From positions 1 through 45,202 of IMG/VR virus record IMGVR_UViG_3300023179_000181: DNA of 45,202 nt. One strand, 5' to 3'. A program made the translations under genes and the position numbers. Within the stretch, counting starts at the first letter, position 1, and every line of letters starts with the position of its first letter. The notes below the pieces were generated by a model, which was not told the origin of the DNA, ran no database searches, and saw only the letters and a list, made by a program, of their open reading frames with translations. Positions 1 through 7,840 of this stretch are shown one piece after another. Source of the DNA: a virus.

Positions 1-77
1 CCAGCATCAGCACCGCTACCGGCATCAGCACCGCTACCGGCATCAGCACCGCTACCGGCATCAGCACCGCTACCGGC
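1..77 (-). repeat. 18-nt tandem repeat encoding GSGADA
   Basis: At least four near-perfect copies of GGCATCAGCACCGCTACC (plus-strand sense) run to the window edge. In the minus frame of the large structural gene they encode Gly-Ser-Gly-Ala-Asp-Ala. The repeat length is a multiple of three, so copy-number change would keep the frame. Confidence 0.9.
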
Positions 78-3005
78 ATCAGCGGAATCTGCGTCGGCAT
101 CTGCGTCGGCATCTGCATCGGCATCTGCGTCGGCATCTGCATCGGCATCTGCGTCGTCATCATCATCGTCATCATCATCGTCATCATCGTCATCATCATC
201 ATCATCATCATCGTCATCGTCATCATCATCGTCATCTGAGTCGGCATCATCATCGTCGTCATCATCGTCATCATCGTCATCATCGTCATCATCGTCATCA
301 TCGTCATCATCATCGTCATCGGTATCTGAGTCGACATCACCAACTCCAACTCCAACTCCAACTCCAACTCCAACTCCATCAGCGGCACCGTCGGTAAGAG
401 CATCGACTATTACTTCTGGAGGTACCACAATAACAATTGGTCCACCGGTGCCGCCGCCGGGGGCAGCAACATATCCTGGGTAAGTAACAAGCACCGTTAC
501 AACTGTGCCATTGGCATTAAAGCCTCTAAAATATTCGGTTTGGCTGATACTAATTGGAGTACCTAATTGAGTAATACGACCATTAATTTGAGGGAGCTCA
601 GAATAGTAATTAAACGCATAGGACAAATTTTTAAGCGTTGTTGCTATGTAATCATCCGCTGATAGCTGCCTTAATCCAGCGAAATTAACAACTAAATTAC
701 CATATCCATCATTGCTAACAATAAACATACTACCATCACCAAACCAATCTCCCCAGGCGGATCCTTGAGCTGCTCCAATATTTTTTACAATATAATTCTG
801 CGAAGATAATGTCACAGGAGAGCCATTTAGAGCAATCGGAAATCTGTAGGCTTCGGACCAAAACGCATACGGAGTATCGTTGTTTCTTATTGGAGTTCTA
901 GTATTCCATAATGTTTGACTGGTAGAATCAGAAACAAGACTAACAGCGATAGCACCAGGCCCACCACTGTTTAATGCCCATATGCTAATTGTATGCTGCC
1001 CAGCACTTAAATAAATTTGTCCAGTTTGCGAAGTTGTGTAATTAGATGCTACACCTTGAAGTAAGGTTCCGATTCTAGACCCATCTACATCAAAATAGCC
1101 AATGTTATCAACAGCAAATTCCCAATTATAATAACCGGCGCTGGCCACTATTACGGTGTAGTTCCTATACAACCCAACATTGTACGGTCCTGAATTCCCT
1201 GAAGAAAACCAAGCTCCATAGGTCTGTAAAAAAGTTCCCCACTCTTCAGGAATTGATGACGGTGTATATAATGCTGGACCGCTAGTGAAACTCAAATCAG
1301 CGTTGATGCCAAGATTACTTAAATTGGCATATTGTGCTCCACCTGATTCAAGATTTCCAGGAACGCCGTCGGCACCTACTCCGACGCCAATTGTAAGATA
1401 TCTAGCGCCACCAATAATATCATAACTCATTCCAATTACAGAATCATACCTACCGAGAGCACTTATCCATTCTCCAAGATGTATAGATTCAGCAATAGCT
1501 CTTGTAATTGTAAACGAAGATGTTCTAACTACTGTATTATTACTTGGAGCTCCGGTAATTGTAACAGTGACTACACAAGAATAGACACCATCGGTTTTGC
1601 CGCTAGGATTAAAAACTAATATAGGGCCAGAAATTTCGCTGGTATCTACAGAAAAATTAACATTATCAGACAGAGAAACGTTATAAGTTGTATAACTACC
1701 ATAAACAGTATTGATTACAACTTTTTGTCTATTAACAACAGGGGAATTAACTGTTACAGAAGTTGTTGACGGTGTTAGGTAAAAATCAAATGTTTTGTCT
1801 GCCACATTTAATGTAACAGGTATTGTAACCACTCCTCTGTCATTGTCACTAGAAATAATAATACTATTATTAAATGACCCTACCACAGATCCACCAGTAT
1901 AACTTAGATTAAAATCTAACTCCGAAGAATAGGCTATTCCGTAAGGATAAGTGATATTTAGATCTGTCTGCGGAGTTCCTCCGTCACTGGTTACCGCAAT
2001 ATTTGAAATATATGTGGTCGTATTGCCAGCATTGAATACCTTAACGAGTTGTGAAGATCCGGATTCATTTACTAGAGTTCCAAAGGTTAAAGATGACGGA
2101 GTGGTTGTTATTTTTCGAGTAGCTACTGTACCCGGAGTTAGTGCTAATCCTGTTTCTAAATCCTCTGTGGTTTGTACAATTGGTCGGGGGGCCGCCACAC
2201 CCAGGGTAATATAACTATTATTTGGTTGTACAGTATCAACGCTATAGTAATTGGTAAATGTACTAATTGGACGAAGTGTTACCTGATTGGTTGTAGATAA
2301 TTGAAGATTAGCTTCTAGGATATTAGGGGTTGAACCTGCTGGTAGGGTTGTGTAGGTTAAGCTAATGCTTCGTCCACTGGAACTATAAGTTATAGTTTTT
2401 GGCACACCTGCCAAAAGATCGCTACGAGTAAAATATCCTGCTCCGCTGGTATTAGCAGATGTATTCCATGTGCTAATTGCCGAGGCCCAGGCAGTATCTT
2501 CGCCTGTACTTCCTCCAGTAGATGTTAAAGTTGGAGTTATATAGCCGCCGAGGTTAAAAAACCAACTTAAATGACTATAATCTTCCCAGGTATAGGTCAC
2601 TTTATGTACAATCGGAGCAGAATTTGTCCAAAGAGATTGTCTTCGACTTGCTGCATCGGCCCAGGAATTCATTAACTGACTAGGATGAGCTGTTGTAGTG
2701 TTAGCGACCAAAGTAGCTGTGCCATTTTCTAACCAGTTTACAAAATCAGCCCTGATCAATGTTCCAGTTGATAGTATAGTAGAAGTTGATATAGCTGAGT
2801 TTGTTTCATGAGCCAAAATTTTATTCAAATCAAGAACAAGATTACCCCATTGTTCGGAAGTAATAACAGTTCCAGAAGTTACAGCTCTCGAAACACTGGC
2901 TAAACCATATCCGCCAGGCGTTAAATTTAATACGCTGGCGGCTCGGGCTTGTAGTTGGTTAAAATGTGAGGCTGTAATAACTTGAAGCTGGCTAACAAAA
3001 GGCAT
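1..3005 (-). CDS. Large virion structural protein with poly-Asp / Gly-rich repeat tail (C-terminus cut by window edge)
   Basis: An open frame runs without a stop from ATG at 3005 to the window edge (over 1000 codons); the stop lies outside. The N-terminus (MPFVSQLQVITASHFNQLQ..., then ...TPGGYGLA..., ...ITSEQWGNL...) resembles T4-like cyanophage structural proteins that bind or decorate the tail. The middle is Thr/Ser/Asn-rich with repeated beta-strand-like blocks; one around 2000-2100 (LVNESGSSQLVKVFNAG) looks like an Ig/ASH-type fold. The C-terminal part is low complexity: (Gly-Val)n at about 339-375, then 54 Asp in 56 codons (153-320), then (Asp-Ala)n, then 18-nt repeats encoding GSGADA from 77 to position 1. 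RBS AAGGA and a late core TAAATA lie upstream. Tail-fibre or adhesin-like role is inferred. Confidence 0.8.
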   Translation of the reverse strand, partial: MPFVSQLQVITASHFNQLQARAASVLNLTPGGYGLASVSRAVTSGTVITSEQWGNLVLDLNKILAHETNSAISTSTILSTGTLIRADFVNWLENGTATLVANTTTAHPSQLMNSWADAASRRQSLWTNSAPIVHKVTYTWEDYSHLSWFFNLGGYITPTLTSTGGSTGEDTAWASAISTWNTSANTSGAGYFTRSDLLAGVPKTITYSSSGRSISLTYTTLPAGSTPNILEANLQLSTTNQVTLRPISTFTNYYSVDTVQPNNSYITLGVAAPRPIVQTTEDLETGLALTPGTVATRKITTTPSSLTFGTLVNESGSSQLVKVFNAGNTTTYISNIAVTSDGGTPQTDLNITYPYGIAYSSELDFNLSYTGGSVVGSFNNSIIISSDNDRGVVTIPVTLNVADKTFDFYLTPSTTSVTVNSPVVNRQKVVINTVYGSYTTYNVSLSDNVNFSVDTSEISGPILVFNPSGKTDGVYSCVVTVTITGAPSNNTVVRTSSFTITRAIAESIHLGEWISALGRYDSVIGMSYDIIGGARYLTIGVGVGADGVPGNLESGGAQYANLSNLGINADLSFTSGPALYTPSSIPEEWGTFLQTYGAWFSSGNSGPYNVGLYRNYTVIVASAGYYNWEFAVDNIGYFDVDGSRIGTLLQGVASNYTTSQTGQIYLSAGQHTISIWALNSGGPGAIAVSLVSDSTSQTLWNTRTPIRNNDTPYAFWSEAYRFPIALNGSPVTLSSQNYIVKNIGAAQGSAWGDWFGDGSMFIVSNDGYGNLVVNFAGLRQLSADDYIATTLKNLSYAFNYYSELPQINGRITQLGTPISISQTEYFRGFNANGTVVTVLVTYPGYVAAPGGGTGGPIVIVVPPEVIVDALTDGAADGVGVGVGVGVGVGDVDSDTDDDDDDDDDDDDDDDDDDDDDDDDDADSDDDDDDDDDDDDDDDDDDDDDDDDDDDDADADADADADADADADADADADSADAGSGADAGSGADAGSGADAGSGADA
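153..320 (-). repeat. GAT/GAC trinucleotide tract encoding poly-Asp
   Basis: On the minus strand this tract is almost purely GAT and GAC codons: 25 Asp, Ala, Asp, Ser, then 28 Asp (54 of 56). The two codons are mixed irregularly, which suggests selection for aspartate rather than a pure DNA-level microsatellite. Confidence 0.9.
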
Positions 3006-3031
3006 TTTTAGGCAATCCTTGACTTATTCGA

Positions 3032-3037
3032 TATTTA
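3032..3037 (-). promoter_or_regulatory. T4-type late promoter core
   Basis: Minus-strand TAAATA in the context GGCTAAATATCG, about 26 nt before the ATG of the large structural gene, with an AAGGA ribosome site between. Confidence 0.55.
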
Positions 3038-3071
3038 GCCATAATATTAGCAGTAGAGACCACCTTGAGTC

Positions 3072-3077
3072 TAAATA
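3072..3077 (+). promoter_or_regulatory. T4-type late promoter core, leaderless type
   Basis: CTAAATA lies only 7 nt before the ATG at 3085. T4 late transcripts start about 5-7 nt after this core, so the mRNA should begin at or next to the start codon. No ribosome site is present. Confidence 0.55.
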
Positions 3078-3084
3078 GCTTTCT

Positions 3085-3855
3085 ATGAAACGTTTTAAAC
3101 ATTCCGGAGCAGGAGGAGACCTGCTATATAGTTTAGCCTTGGTAAAAAGTTTTGGTGGCGGTGAATTTTATCTACACCTTGACCAACTAAACTGGATCGG
3201 GCAACATTATTATGGCAGTCCTCCTGCTCCATATCATCAAAATCGCATGAACGAACAAGATTTTGAATTTTTCAAGGATTTCATGCTGGCTCAACACTAT
3301 ATTACAAAATTTGATATAATGACGCCGCAAACGGAAATTACACACAATCTAGATCGATTTAGACCTTTGTTTGTTGGGCATCCGGCAAATTATGCCAATG
3401 TATATTGTATGGCATTTGGTATTGTTGACAAAGGTACGCAGGACATGATCAGTGGTGATACATGGTTTACGGTACCTTTGCCTGAACCTATTCCTGGTAA
3501 GCCTATGGTAGTTAATCGCACACAGCGAGGATTTAGCCCAGCAGAAGTTAACCCACGATGGCATGAATGGCGCGACAACGAAGGACCCGAGCAAAGTGTG
3601 TTTGTTGGGCTACCCGACGAACACGAATATTTTGAAAAGTGGGCAGGGTGTCGTATTGACTATCGTCCAACAAAGACCTTACTTGAGCTTGCCCAGGTAA
3701 TTGCTGGTGCTCAAGAGTTTGTAGGCAACCAAAGTATGGCTTTAGCATTGGCTCAGGGTCTAGGTGTACCTTATGTATTTGAACGCCGTAGAGACCTACC
3801 CCTAGAGCGCAATGAAAGCTATTTTCCAAATCACCCACAAGGAAATGTATTCTAA
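3085..3855 (+). CDS. Glycosyltransferase-9 / heptosyltransferase-like protein
   Basis: A 256-aa protein with the N-terminal pattern of GT-B enzymes of the heptosyltransferase type (MKRFKHSGAGGDLLYSLALVK, i.e. the Gly-Asp-x-x-x-Ser-Leu loop). Near the C-terminus it has FVGNQSMALALAQGLGVPYV, which matches the donor-side motif where GT9 enzymes recognise a nucleotide sugar. It is shorter than bacterial WaaC/WaaF (about 320-350 aa). The next gene overlaps it by one base (TAATG) and has a similar N-terminus, so the two probably act together on a surface glycan. Donor and acceptor cannot be read from the sequence. No ribosome site precedes the ATG; a late core sits 7 nt upstream. Confidence 0.65.
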   Translation: MKRFKHSGAGGDLLYSLALVKSFGGGEFYLHLDQLNWIGQHYYGSPPAPYHQNRMNEQDFEFFKDFMLAQHYITKFDIMTPQTEITHNLDRFRPLFVGHPANYANVYCMAFGIVDKGTQDMISGDTWFTVPLPEPIPGKPMVVNRTQRGFSPAEVNPRWHEWRDNEGPEQSVFVGLPDEHEYFEKWAGCRIDYRPTKTLLELAQVIAGAQEFVGNQSMALALAQGLGVPYVFERRRDLPLERNESYFPNHPQGNVF

Positions 3856-4568
3856 TGTCTAAAAAGCTAGGTATTATTCAAAGTAGAGGGCTAGGCGATC
3901 TAGTAATTGCTCTACCCATAGCCCGCTGGTATCAAGAAAAAGAAGGGTATGATGAAATTATATGGCCCGTCTGTGAAGAATTTATCTCGCACATGCAGCC
4001 CGTAGCACCCTGGGTAAAGTGGGTTCCGGTTACCACAGACCGTGGCAGCTTTTTCTACGATCAACCTTTACAGCGTCTACGGAACTTTCGGGTAGATGAT
4101 GTACTTTGTTTATATCAGGCCCTGACCGGACATCGGTTTCATGAAGAAAAATGGTTCCAGCATACCAGCTTTGATCAGTACAAATATATACAGGCCGGTG
4201 TACCCTTTTTAGAAAAGTGGAACCTAGCTCAGTGTATCACACGCAACCCCGAGCGTGAGCAGGACCTATACGATCGAGTGGTCAAGAACCCTAACTATGT
4301 TGTAGTACACCTTGAGGGCAGTGACCATCGAGCCACCTGGGATGATGACATGGTACCTGAAGATTGGCAGACCATATACATTACCCCCGAGTCTGACTGT
4401 ATCTGGGATTGGCTTAAGGTCTTAGAAGGTGCCCAAAGCATTGTCTGTGTAGATAGTGTGTTTGCCAACATTGTAGACCAGCTAGGTATTGGTACGGACC
4501 GCTATTTTATCAGCCGTAGCCACATAGGACTAACTCCAGTACAGGGTCAGCATTGGCAGTGGCTATAA
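3855..4568 (+). CDS. Second GT9 / heptosyltransferase-like protein
   Basis: A 237-aa protein starting inside the TAATG overlap with the preceding gene, so translation is probably coupled. Residues 5-25 (GIIQSRGLGDLVIALPIARW) are the classic N-terminal loop of ADP-heptose:LPS heptosyltransferases. The C-terminal part has VVVHLEGSDHRATW and AQSIVCVDSVFANIVDQLG, corresponding to GT9 donor-binding segments (here CVDS in place of the usual G-D-[TS]-G). The stop overlaps the stop of the convergent minus-strand operon by 6 bp. Function as a glycosyltransferase is inferred from the fold; its substrate is unknown. Confidence 0.65.
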   Translation: MSKKLGIIQSRGLGDLVIALPIARWYQEKEGYDEIIWPVCEEFISHMQPVAPWVKWVPVTTDRGSFFYDQPLQRLRNFRVDDVLCLYQALTGHRFHEEKWFQHTSFDQYKYIQAGVPFLEKWNLAQCITRNPEREQDLYDRVVKNPNYVVVHLEGSDHRATWDDDMVPEDWQTIYITPESDCIWDWLKVLEGAQSIVCVDSVFANIVDQLGIGTDRYFISRSHIGLTPVQGQHWQWL

Positions 4569-4832
4569 GTTGCGCGGAGCTACCTGAAAAGGTTGAGTAG
4601 AAAATTCTGGACTAGGGAAACGTAGTAAAAATTCCACAAACCTGCGATCCGTGATACGCCATAGAGTACCATAGCCCACGCTGGTTATACAATGACCTTC
4701 ATTGTTCTTCATCCATTCATTGATATCCGAGTCGTGACAATCAAGGACCCAATAATGCGTTTCTTCCGCAAAGTCGTACTCTTTCTGGAACACATACCAA
4801 CTGACATCTGGTTCGGCTTCTACTCTAGACAT
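4563..4832 (-). CDS. Small protein, paralogue of its upstream neighbour; function unknown
   Basis: An 89-aa acidic, aromatic-rich protein and the last gene of the minus operon. Its start overlaps the preceding gene by 13 bp. Its C-terminal half (DRRFVEFLLRFPSPEF) resembles the end of the neighbour (ERSALMFLLRYPEYAS), and both have a Trp-Tyr followed by a Ser/Asp-rich turn, so the two look like diverged tandem duplicates. I do not recognise the family. Confidence 0.6.
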   Translation of the reverse strand: MSRVEAEPDVSWYVFQKEYDFAEETHYWVLDCHDSDINEWMKNNEGHCITSVGYGTLWRITDRRFVEFLLRFPSPEFSTQPFQVAPRNL

Positions 4833-5038
4833 TCGGGCATCCTATGTGGGCTGGCATATTCCGGGTAACGCAACAAAAACATCAAGGCCGACCGTTCACT
4901 GTCAAAATCAATATACCAGCTTTCTTGGTTTGTAGCCCATAACTCCAGTTGAGGATCTGTGGCAGACCAGTATCTGACCATGCCCGGTACTTGGTCAATA
5001 TCACAGGGAAGATCGTTACAATTAAAATAGACTAACAT
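4820..5038 (-). CDS. Small protein, paralogue of the following gene; function unknown
   Basis: The start is placed at the ATG at 5038 (MLVYFNCNDLPCD), which overlaps the TAA of the sulfotransferase-like gene as TAATG. An in-frame ATG at 5074 would lie inside that gene. The product has 72 aa, with the same C-terminal FLLRYP motif as the gene downstream. No known domain is visible. Linkage to sulfotransferase-like genes suggests an accessory role in that pathway, but this is guesswork. Confidence 0.6.
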   Translation of the reverse strand: MLVYFNCNDLPCDIDQVPGMVRYWSATDPQLELWATNQESWYIDFDSERSALMFLLRYPEYASPHRMPECLE

Positions 5039-5850
5039 TACTTTTCCAAAAAATCTGTTAATCGTTTGTTCCACGATTCTATAATAGATCTGATCTCGTC
5101 GGCATTTTCCATATATTCATAAGGATCGCGTTCAAGAGTTTTAACAGGATCTTTCATATCCTGTAGTTGATGCCCTAAAGCCTGCCCTAGATCCGCTAGC
5201 ATGTATTCGTAACGAACTGGGTGCCAATTACCAGCACCTACTAGACTATCCATATAGGCTGTCCACCTTAGATTAATCATGAACTGTAGAGCACATTTCA
5301 TATTCAAGTTTAGCTTTTCAGCATTAACATAATATTTCTTAGCTTCAAGTCTGCTACCTATTGGCCAAATATTATTATTATAGTCTTGTGTAGCGGTGTC
5401 GGCCATTATATTACTTAAAACTGTGTCTGTAAAGTTTCTTGTTAGCCCGATAAACCGATAGCCTATATTTCCCAAGTATTGGCAGACTTCCAGTTCTAAA
5501 TTACGATATCTATAGGGCCTAACAAACAGTTTTACCAGCTGCCCTTGTTGAGGATTAGCCTGAGCCAGCATGTCTAGCCGAGCTCGGTAGTCAGGGTGTA
5601 GATATCTGCTGTGTCTATGTGTGTTATGCTTGTCTCGAAATTGATCAAATTTAATCTCAGCATCGTGCCGGATATAACCGTCCTTGTCTAGGTAAAATTG
5701 ACCGAAAAAATCTGCGTAGGGCTCAAAGAACTCAATTAAATTTCGTACTGGGCGTTCCGGCCGTGCTGCCAGTAGATTTTCACGCAAGACACGCATACAC
5801 CATTGACTACCCGTTCTAGGTGTAGCCAGCACACACCAACGATCATGCAT
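5038..5850 (-). CDS. Sulfotransferase-like protein (intact PAPS P-loop)
   Basis: A 270-aa protein. Residues 6-22 (CVLATPRTGSQWCMRVL) match the 5'-phosphosulfate-binding loop of PAPS-dependent sulfotransferases ([ST]xPR[ST]GS[ST]). A second block at about residues 105-140 (LVKLFVRPYRYRN... then RFIGLTRN) fits the strand and 3'-phosphate-binding region (R...S-like) of the fold. The family transfers sulfate from PAPS to hydroxyl or amino groups of glycans and small molecules. It overlaps the upstream paralogue by 8 bp and shares an operon with an APS-kinase-like gene, which supports a sulfation role. The acceptor is unknown. Confidence 0.7.
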   Translation of the reverse strand: MHDRWCVLATPRTGSQWCMRVLRENLLAARPERPVRNLIEFFEPYADFFGQFYLDKDGYIRHDAEIKFDQFRDKHNTHRHSRYLHPDYRARLDMLAQANPQQGQLVKLFVRPYRYRNLELEVCQYLGNIGYRFIGLTRNFTDTVLSNIMADTATQDYNNNIWPIGSRLEAKKYYVNAEKLNLNMKCALQFMINLRWTAYMDSLVGAGNWHPVRYEYMLADLGQALGHQLQDMKDPVKTLERDPYEYMENADEIRSIIESWNKRLTDFLEK

Positions 5851-6598
5851 TTTCTAACCCATGTTGTACCAGCAGGTCGTTGTAGGGCCGAACCACCGCT
5901 TCAACGTCGCTGAAATTTTCAATAAGTTTACTGTGGTCTAAGGGCACGGGTTCGGGGTGGGTCTCAAGGTAGTCAACGAGTCTCTGATACCCAGGGTGAT
6001 CCCGGAACCAGTGGGCAAAATCACTGCGCCAAGCTGCCTGGGAAGTCTGCCCAATTTCTCGACCGCGCAAATGACGCTGTATATGATCCTGCCACATCAC
6101 TGTGGTTAAAAAACAGCCCGATGCCAGCCATTCAGTGTTGATCTGGGCAGGGTCAACGGCAAGCACCCTAGGTTCGACCGGCTCTAGGTACCTATGACCG
6201 TGACCCTGTTTGAACATGGCTATAGACCATATAAGGTCCAGCATGGCCGGGTAGTAGGGTCCGGCTAGAACCAAGAATTTAAAACCCTGGCTGTCTAATG
6301 CTGCAAATACTTCAGCTGACACACGATCTCGCCTAATGGGTCTATAGCGCAGGGTCACGATCATGTTGGCCGCAGGCGCCCGGGCAAGAGCCTGTAACCT
6401 GGCCTCAATATCCTGGGCCCAGTGCTCGGTATAAACACCCGAAGCGGCCACGTCCGGGTCAGAGCCGAGATTGGTAGGCTCATAAAATTCAGTGAGGTCG
6501 CCTGCCCGCCAGGCATCGGGCACCAACGCTGCCAGGGCCCCCTCCTGAAGCTGGGTGTCTAGACCCTGCCTGGTAACAATGCAGTATCGCTGAGTCAT
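5843..6598 (-). CDS. Degenerate sulfotransferase paralogue lacking the P-loop
   Basis: A 251-aa protein that aligns along its length with the next gene: YCIVTRQG against WCVLATPR at the N-terminus, DLTEFYEP against NLIEFFEP, and MIVTLRYRPIRRDR against LVKLFVRPYRYRN. The PAPS-binding loop is not conserved (TRQGLDTQ replaces TPRTGSQW), so it probably cannot bind PAPS in the usual way. It may be a regulatory or scaffold partner of the intact enzyme, or may bind another ligand. GC content is distinctly higher than in the replication block. The start at 6598 lies 8 nt after the stop of the kinase fusion gene. Confidence 0.6.
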   Translation of the reverse strand: MTQRYCIVTRQGLDTQLQEGALAALVPDAWRAGDLTEFYEPTNLGSDPDVAASGVYTEHWAQDIEARLQALARAPAANMIVTLRYRPIRRDRVSAEVFAALDSQGFKFLVLAGPYYPAMLDLIWSIAMFKQGHGHRYLEPVEPRVLAVDPAQINTEWLASGCFLTTVMWQDHIQRHLRGREIGQTSQAAWRSDFAHWFRDHPGYQRLVDYLETHPEPVPLDHSKLIENFSDVEAVVRPYNDLLVQHGLENA

Positions 6599-6606
6599 TG
6601 AGCGCC

Positions 6607-7452
6607 CTACGCCAAGCCCATGGCACGCCGTATGGCTGTACCCGAAATACTCTGGGTTTCATCGTCTAGAACTTCCTGCTCAATGGTATAGCCCACCGCA
6701 CGACCATAGGTAATGTTGACAATATTGGGCACCAGTCTGACTTCATACTGACCCTGATATAAGGGATCTAGATCACGTTCAATACGGGCCCGAATCTCGT
6801 CAAAGTTAAAGGGATTTGTGCCCTGCCAGCCTTGACAATCTCTGACCATAACTGAAACCTGCCCGGTTTTCACTATGGCACGCTCAAACAAGGCCCTATG
6901 ACCAGCATGCCAAGGTTGCCAGCGACCCAACATCTGCACAGTTTCGCGACGTGGATCAAACCGAGGTCTACGGCGTCCCTCTAGTATATGTTCCCCGACA
7001 AATTCAGCCCACCTTTCCGCGTTTTGTTCTGTGATCCTAAAATCATAGACCTCGGGTGGTACAAATGCCCGATTGGTGTCCTCATAACGACCCTGATCTA
7101 TGGTATCCATCCAGATGGTCCAATCTGCCTTAAAGTTATTACGCATTTCAACTAATGGTGCTACAAAATCGCAGATTACATAATCAGTTTGTGCAGCTAA
7201 GGCAAACTCAAACATCCGTATGCTTTGACGTATTCTTCCTTCTTTACTAAAGTCCCAATCATTAAATTTTCTACGAACATCATCGGCGTTAAACCAAGTT
7301 ACTGTGGGTCTTAAATTAGGAAAAGGTTTATCTGAATCAATAGTTCCTAAAGATTTTTCTCCATATATCTCTAAATATTTTTTTAATCTTTCTGCAAAAT
7401 AAGTTTTACCTGAGCCGGGCAGGCCCATGACCAAGATTCTTTGTGTTAGCAT
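6607..7452 (-). CDS. Fusion of APS-kinase-like P-loop kinase and HxGH nucleotidyltransferase domain
   Basis: A 281-aa two-domain protein. Domain 1 (about 1-160) has Walker A GLPGSGKT at 10-17, then FNADDVRRKF...FSKEGRIRQSIR and VICDFVAPLVEMR. This is the order and spacing of adenylylsulfate kinases (CysC: DGDNVR, FSxxDRxENIRR, FISPY). Domain 2 (about 172-281) is a HIGH-superfamily nucleotidyltransferase with GRWQPWHAGH at 176-185 and ISGTAIR at 269-275. The HxGH form is closer to NMN adenylyltransferase or cytidylyltransferase than to classic ATP sulfurylase. The pairing resembles PAPS synthase, or a reversed NadR. RBS AGGAG and a late core (7475-7480) lie upstream. The first 320 bp are AT-rich and the rest GC-rich. 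Confidence 0.7.
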   Translation of the reverse strand: MLTQRILVMGLPGSGKTYFAERLKKYLEIYGEKSLGTIDSDKPFPNLRPTVTWFNADDVRRKFNDWDFSKEGRIRQSIRMFEFALAAQTDYVICDFVAPLVEMRNNFKADWTIWMDTIDQGRYEDTNRAFVPPEVYDFRITEQNAERWAEFVGEHILEGRRRPRFDPRRETVQMLGRWQPWHAGHRALFERAIVKTGQVSVMVRDCQGWQGTNPFNFDEIRARIERDLDPLYQGQYEVRLVPNIVNITYGRAVGYTIEQEVLDDETQSISGTAIRRAMGLA

Positions 7453-7468
7453 ATAATTCTCCTAAGGT

Positions 7469-7738
7469 TTGGCTTATTTACACCCACTACGCGAAGCGCT
7501 AGAAAAAACCGAGCGCACCGGGGTTAGCCTAAAATACAGGAATGATCTGAATGAGCTAAGACAAACTGTAGACCCACAGCAGGCCTCGCAAAAAGTATAA
7601 TCCAACTGGTAATCATGGTACAATCATAGACTGCGCTATAACCAGATTGTTGAGCATGAAATTCAACACCAGGATCCTGATGTCCGAGTTGATCTTGTTC
7701 GTAAACAGCTAGCTCTCGACGGTAAAGTACTCGCATAA
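7469..7738 (+). pseudogene. Decayed reading frame with two in-frame stops
   Basis: One plus-strand frame looks protein-like on both sides of two TAA stops (7598-7600 and 7610-7612). Upstream it reads LREALEKTERTGVSLKYRN...; downstream WYNHRLRYNQIVEHEIQH and then DVRVDLVRKQLALDGKVLA before TAA at 7736-7738. There is no ATG; only a TTG at 7469 with a poor ribosome site. The second half is rich in charged, helix-forming residues typical of coding sequence. I read it as the remains of a small gene. An AT/GC-biased non-coding stretch is the alternative. Confidence 0.35.
7475..7480 (-). promoter_or_regulatory. T4-type late promoter core
   Basis: Minus-strand GTAAATAAG, 22 nt before the ATG of the kinase fusion gene, followed by a TTAGGAGAA ribosome site. 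It would drive the whole sulfotransferase operon (7452 to 4563). Confidence 0.5.
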
Positions 7739-7762
7739 GTGTTAGAATATTTACTCACACAG

Positions 7763-7777
7763 AAATACCCCGCTGTA
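7763..7777 (+). repeat. 15-nt motif AAATACCCCGCTGTA, copy 1
   Basis: First of three identical copies. It is followed by a GC-rich stretch and then CAACAGCGT, which can pair with the CGCTGT of the motif. Confidence 0.8.
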
Positions 7778-7825
7778 GCGGCCGTGCCCGTGTGCGGTCA
7801 ACAGCGTGAGCACAGATATCGACAC

Positions 7826-7840
7826 AAATACCCCGCTGTA
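7826..7840 (+). repeat. 15-nt motif AAATACCCCGCTGTA, copy 2
   Basis: Identical to copy 1, 63 bp downstream. It is followed by the hairpin GGAGC-GCCGGCGA-GCTCC and later by TTAACAGCGT. Confidence 0.8.

Noticed and set aside
1951-2214. 87-codon plus-strand frame inside the large structural gene
   Set aside because: Shadow of the minus-strand gene, whose frame is continuous over this region.
7524-7736. 70-codon minus-strand frame
   Set aside because: It lies opposite the protein-like plus frame, has no ribosome site, and reads as a shadow.
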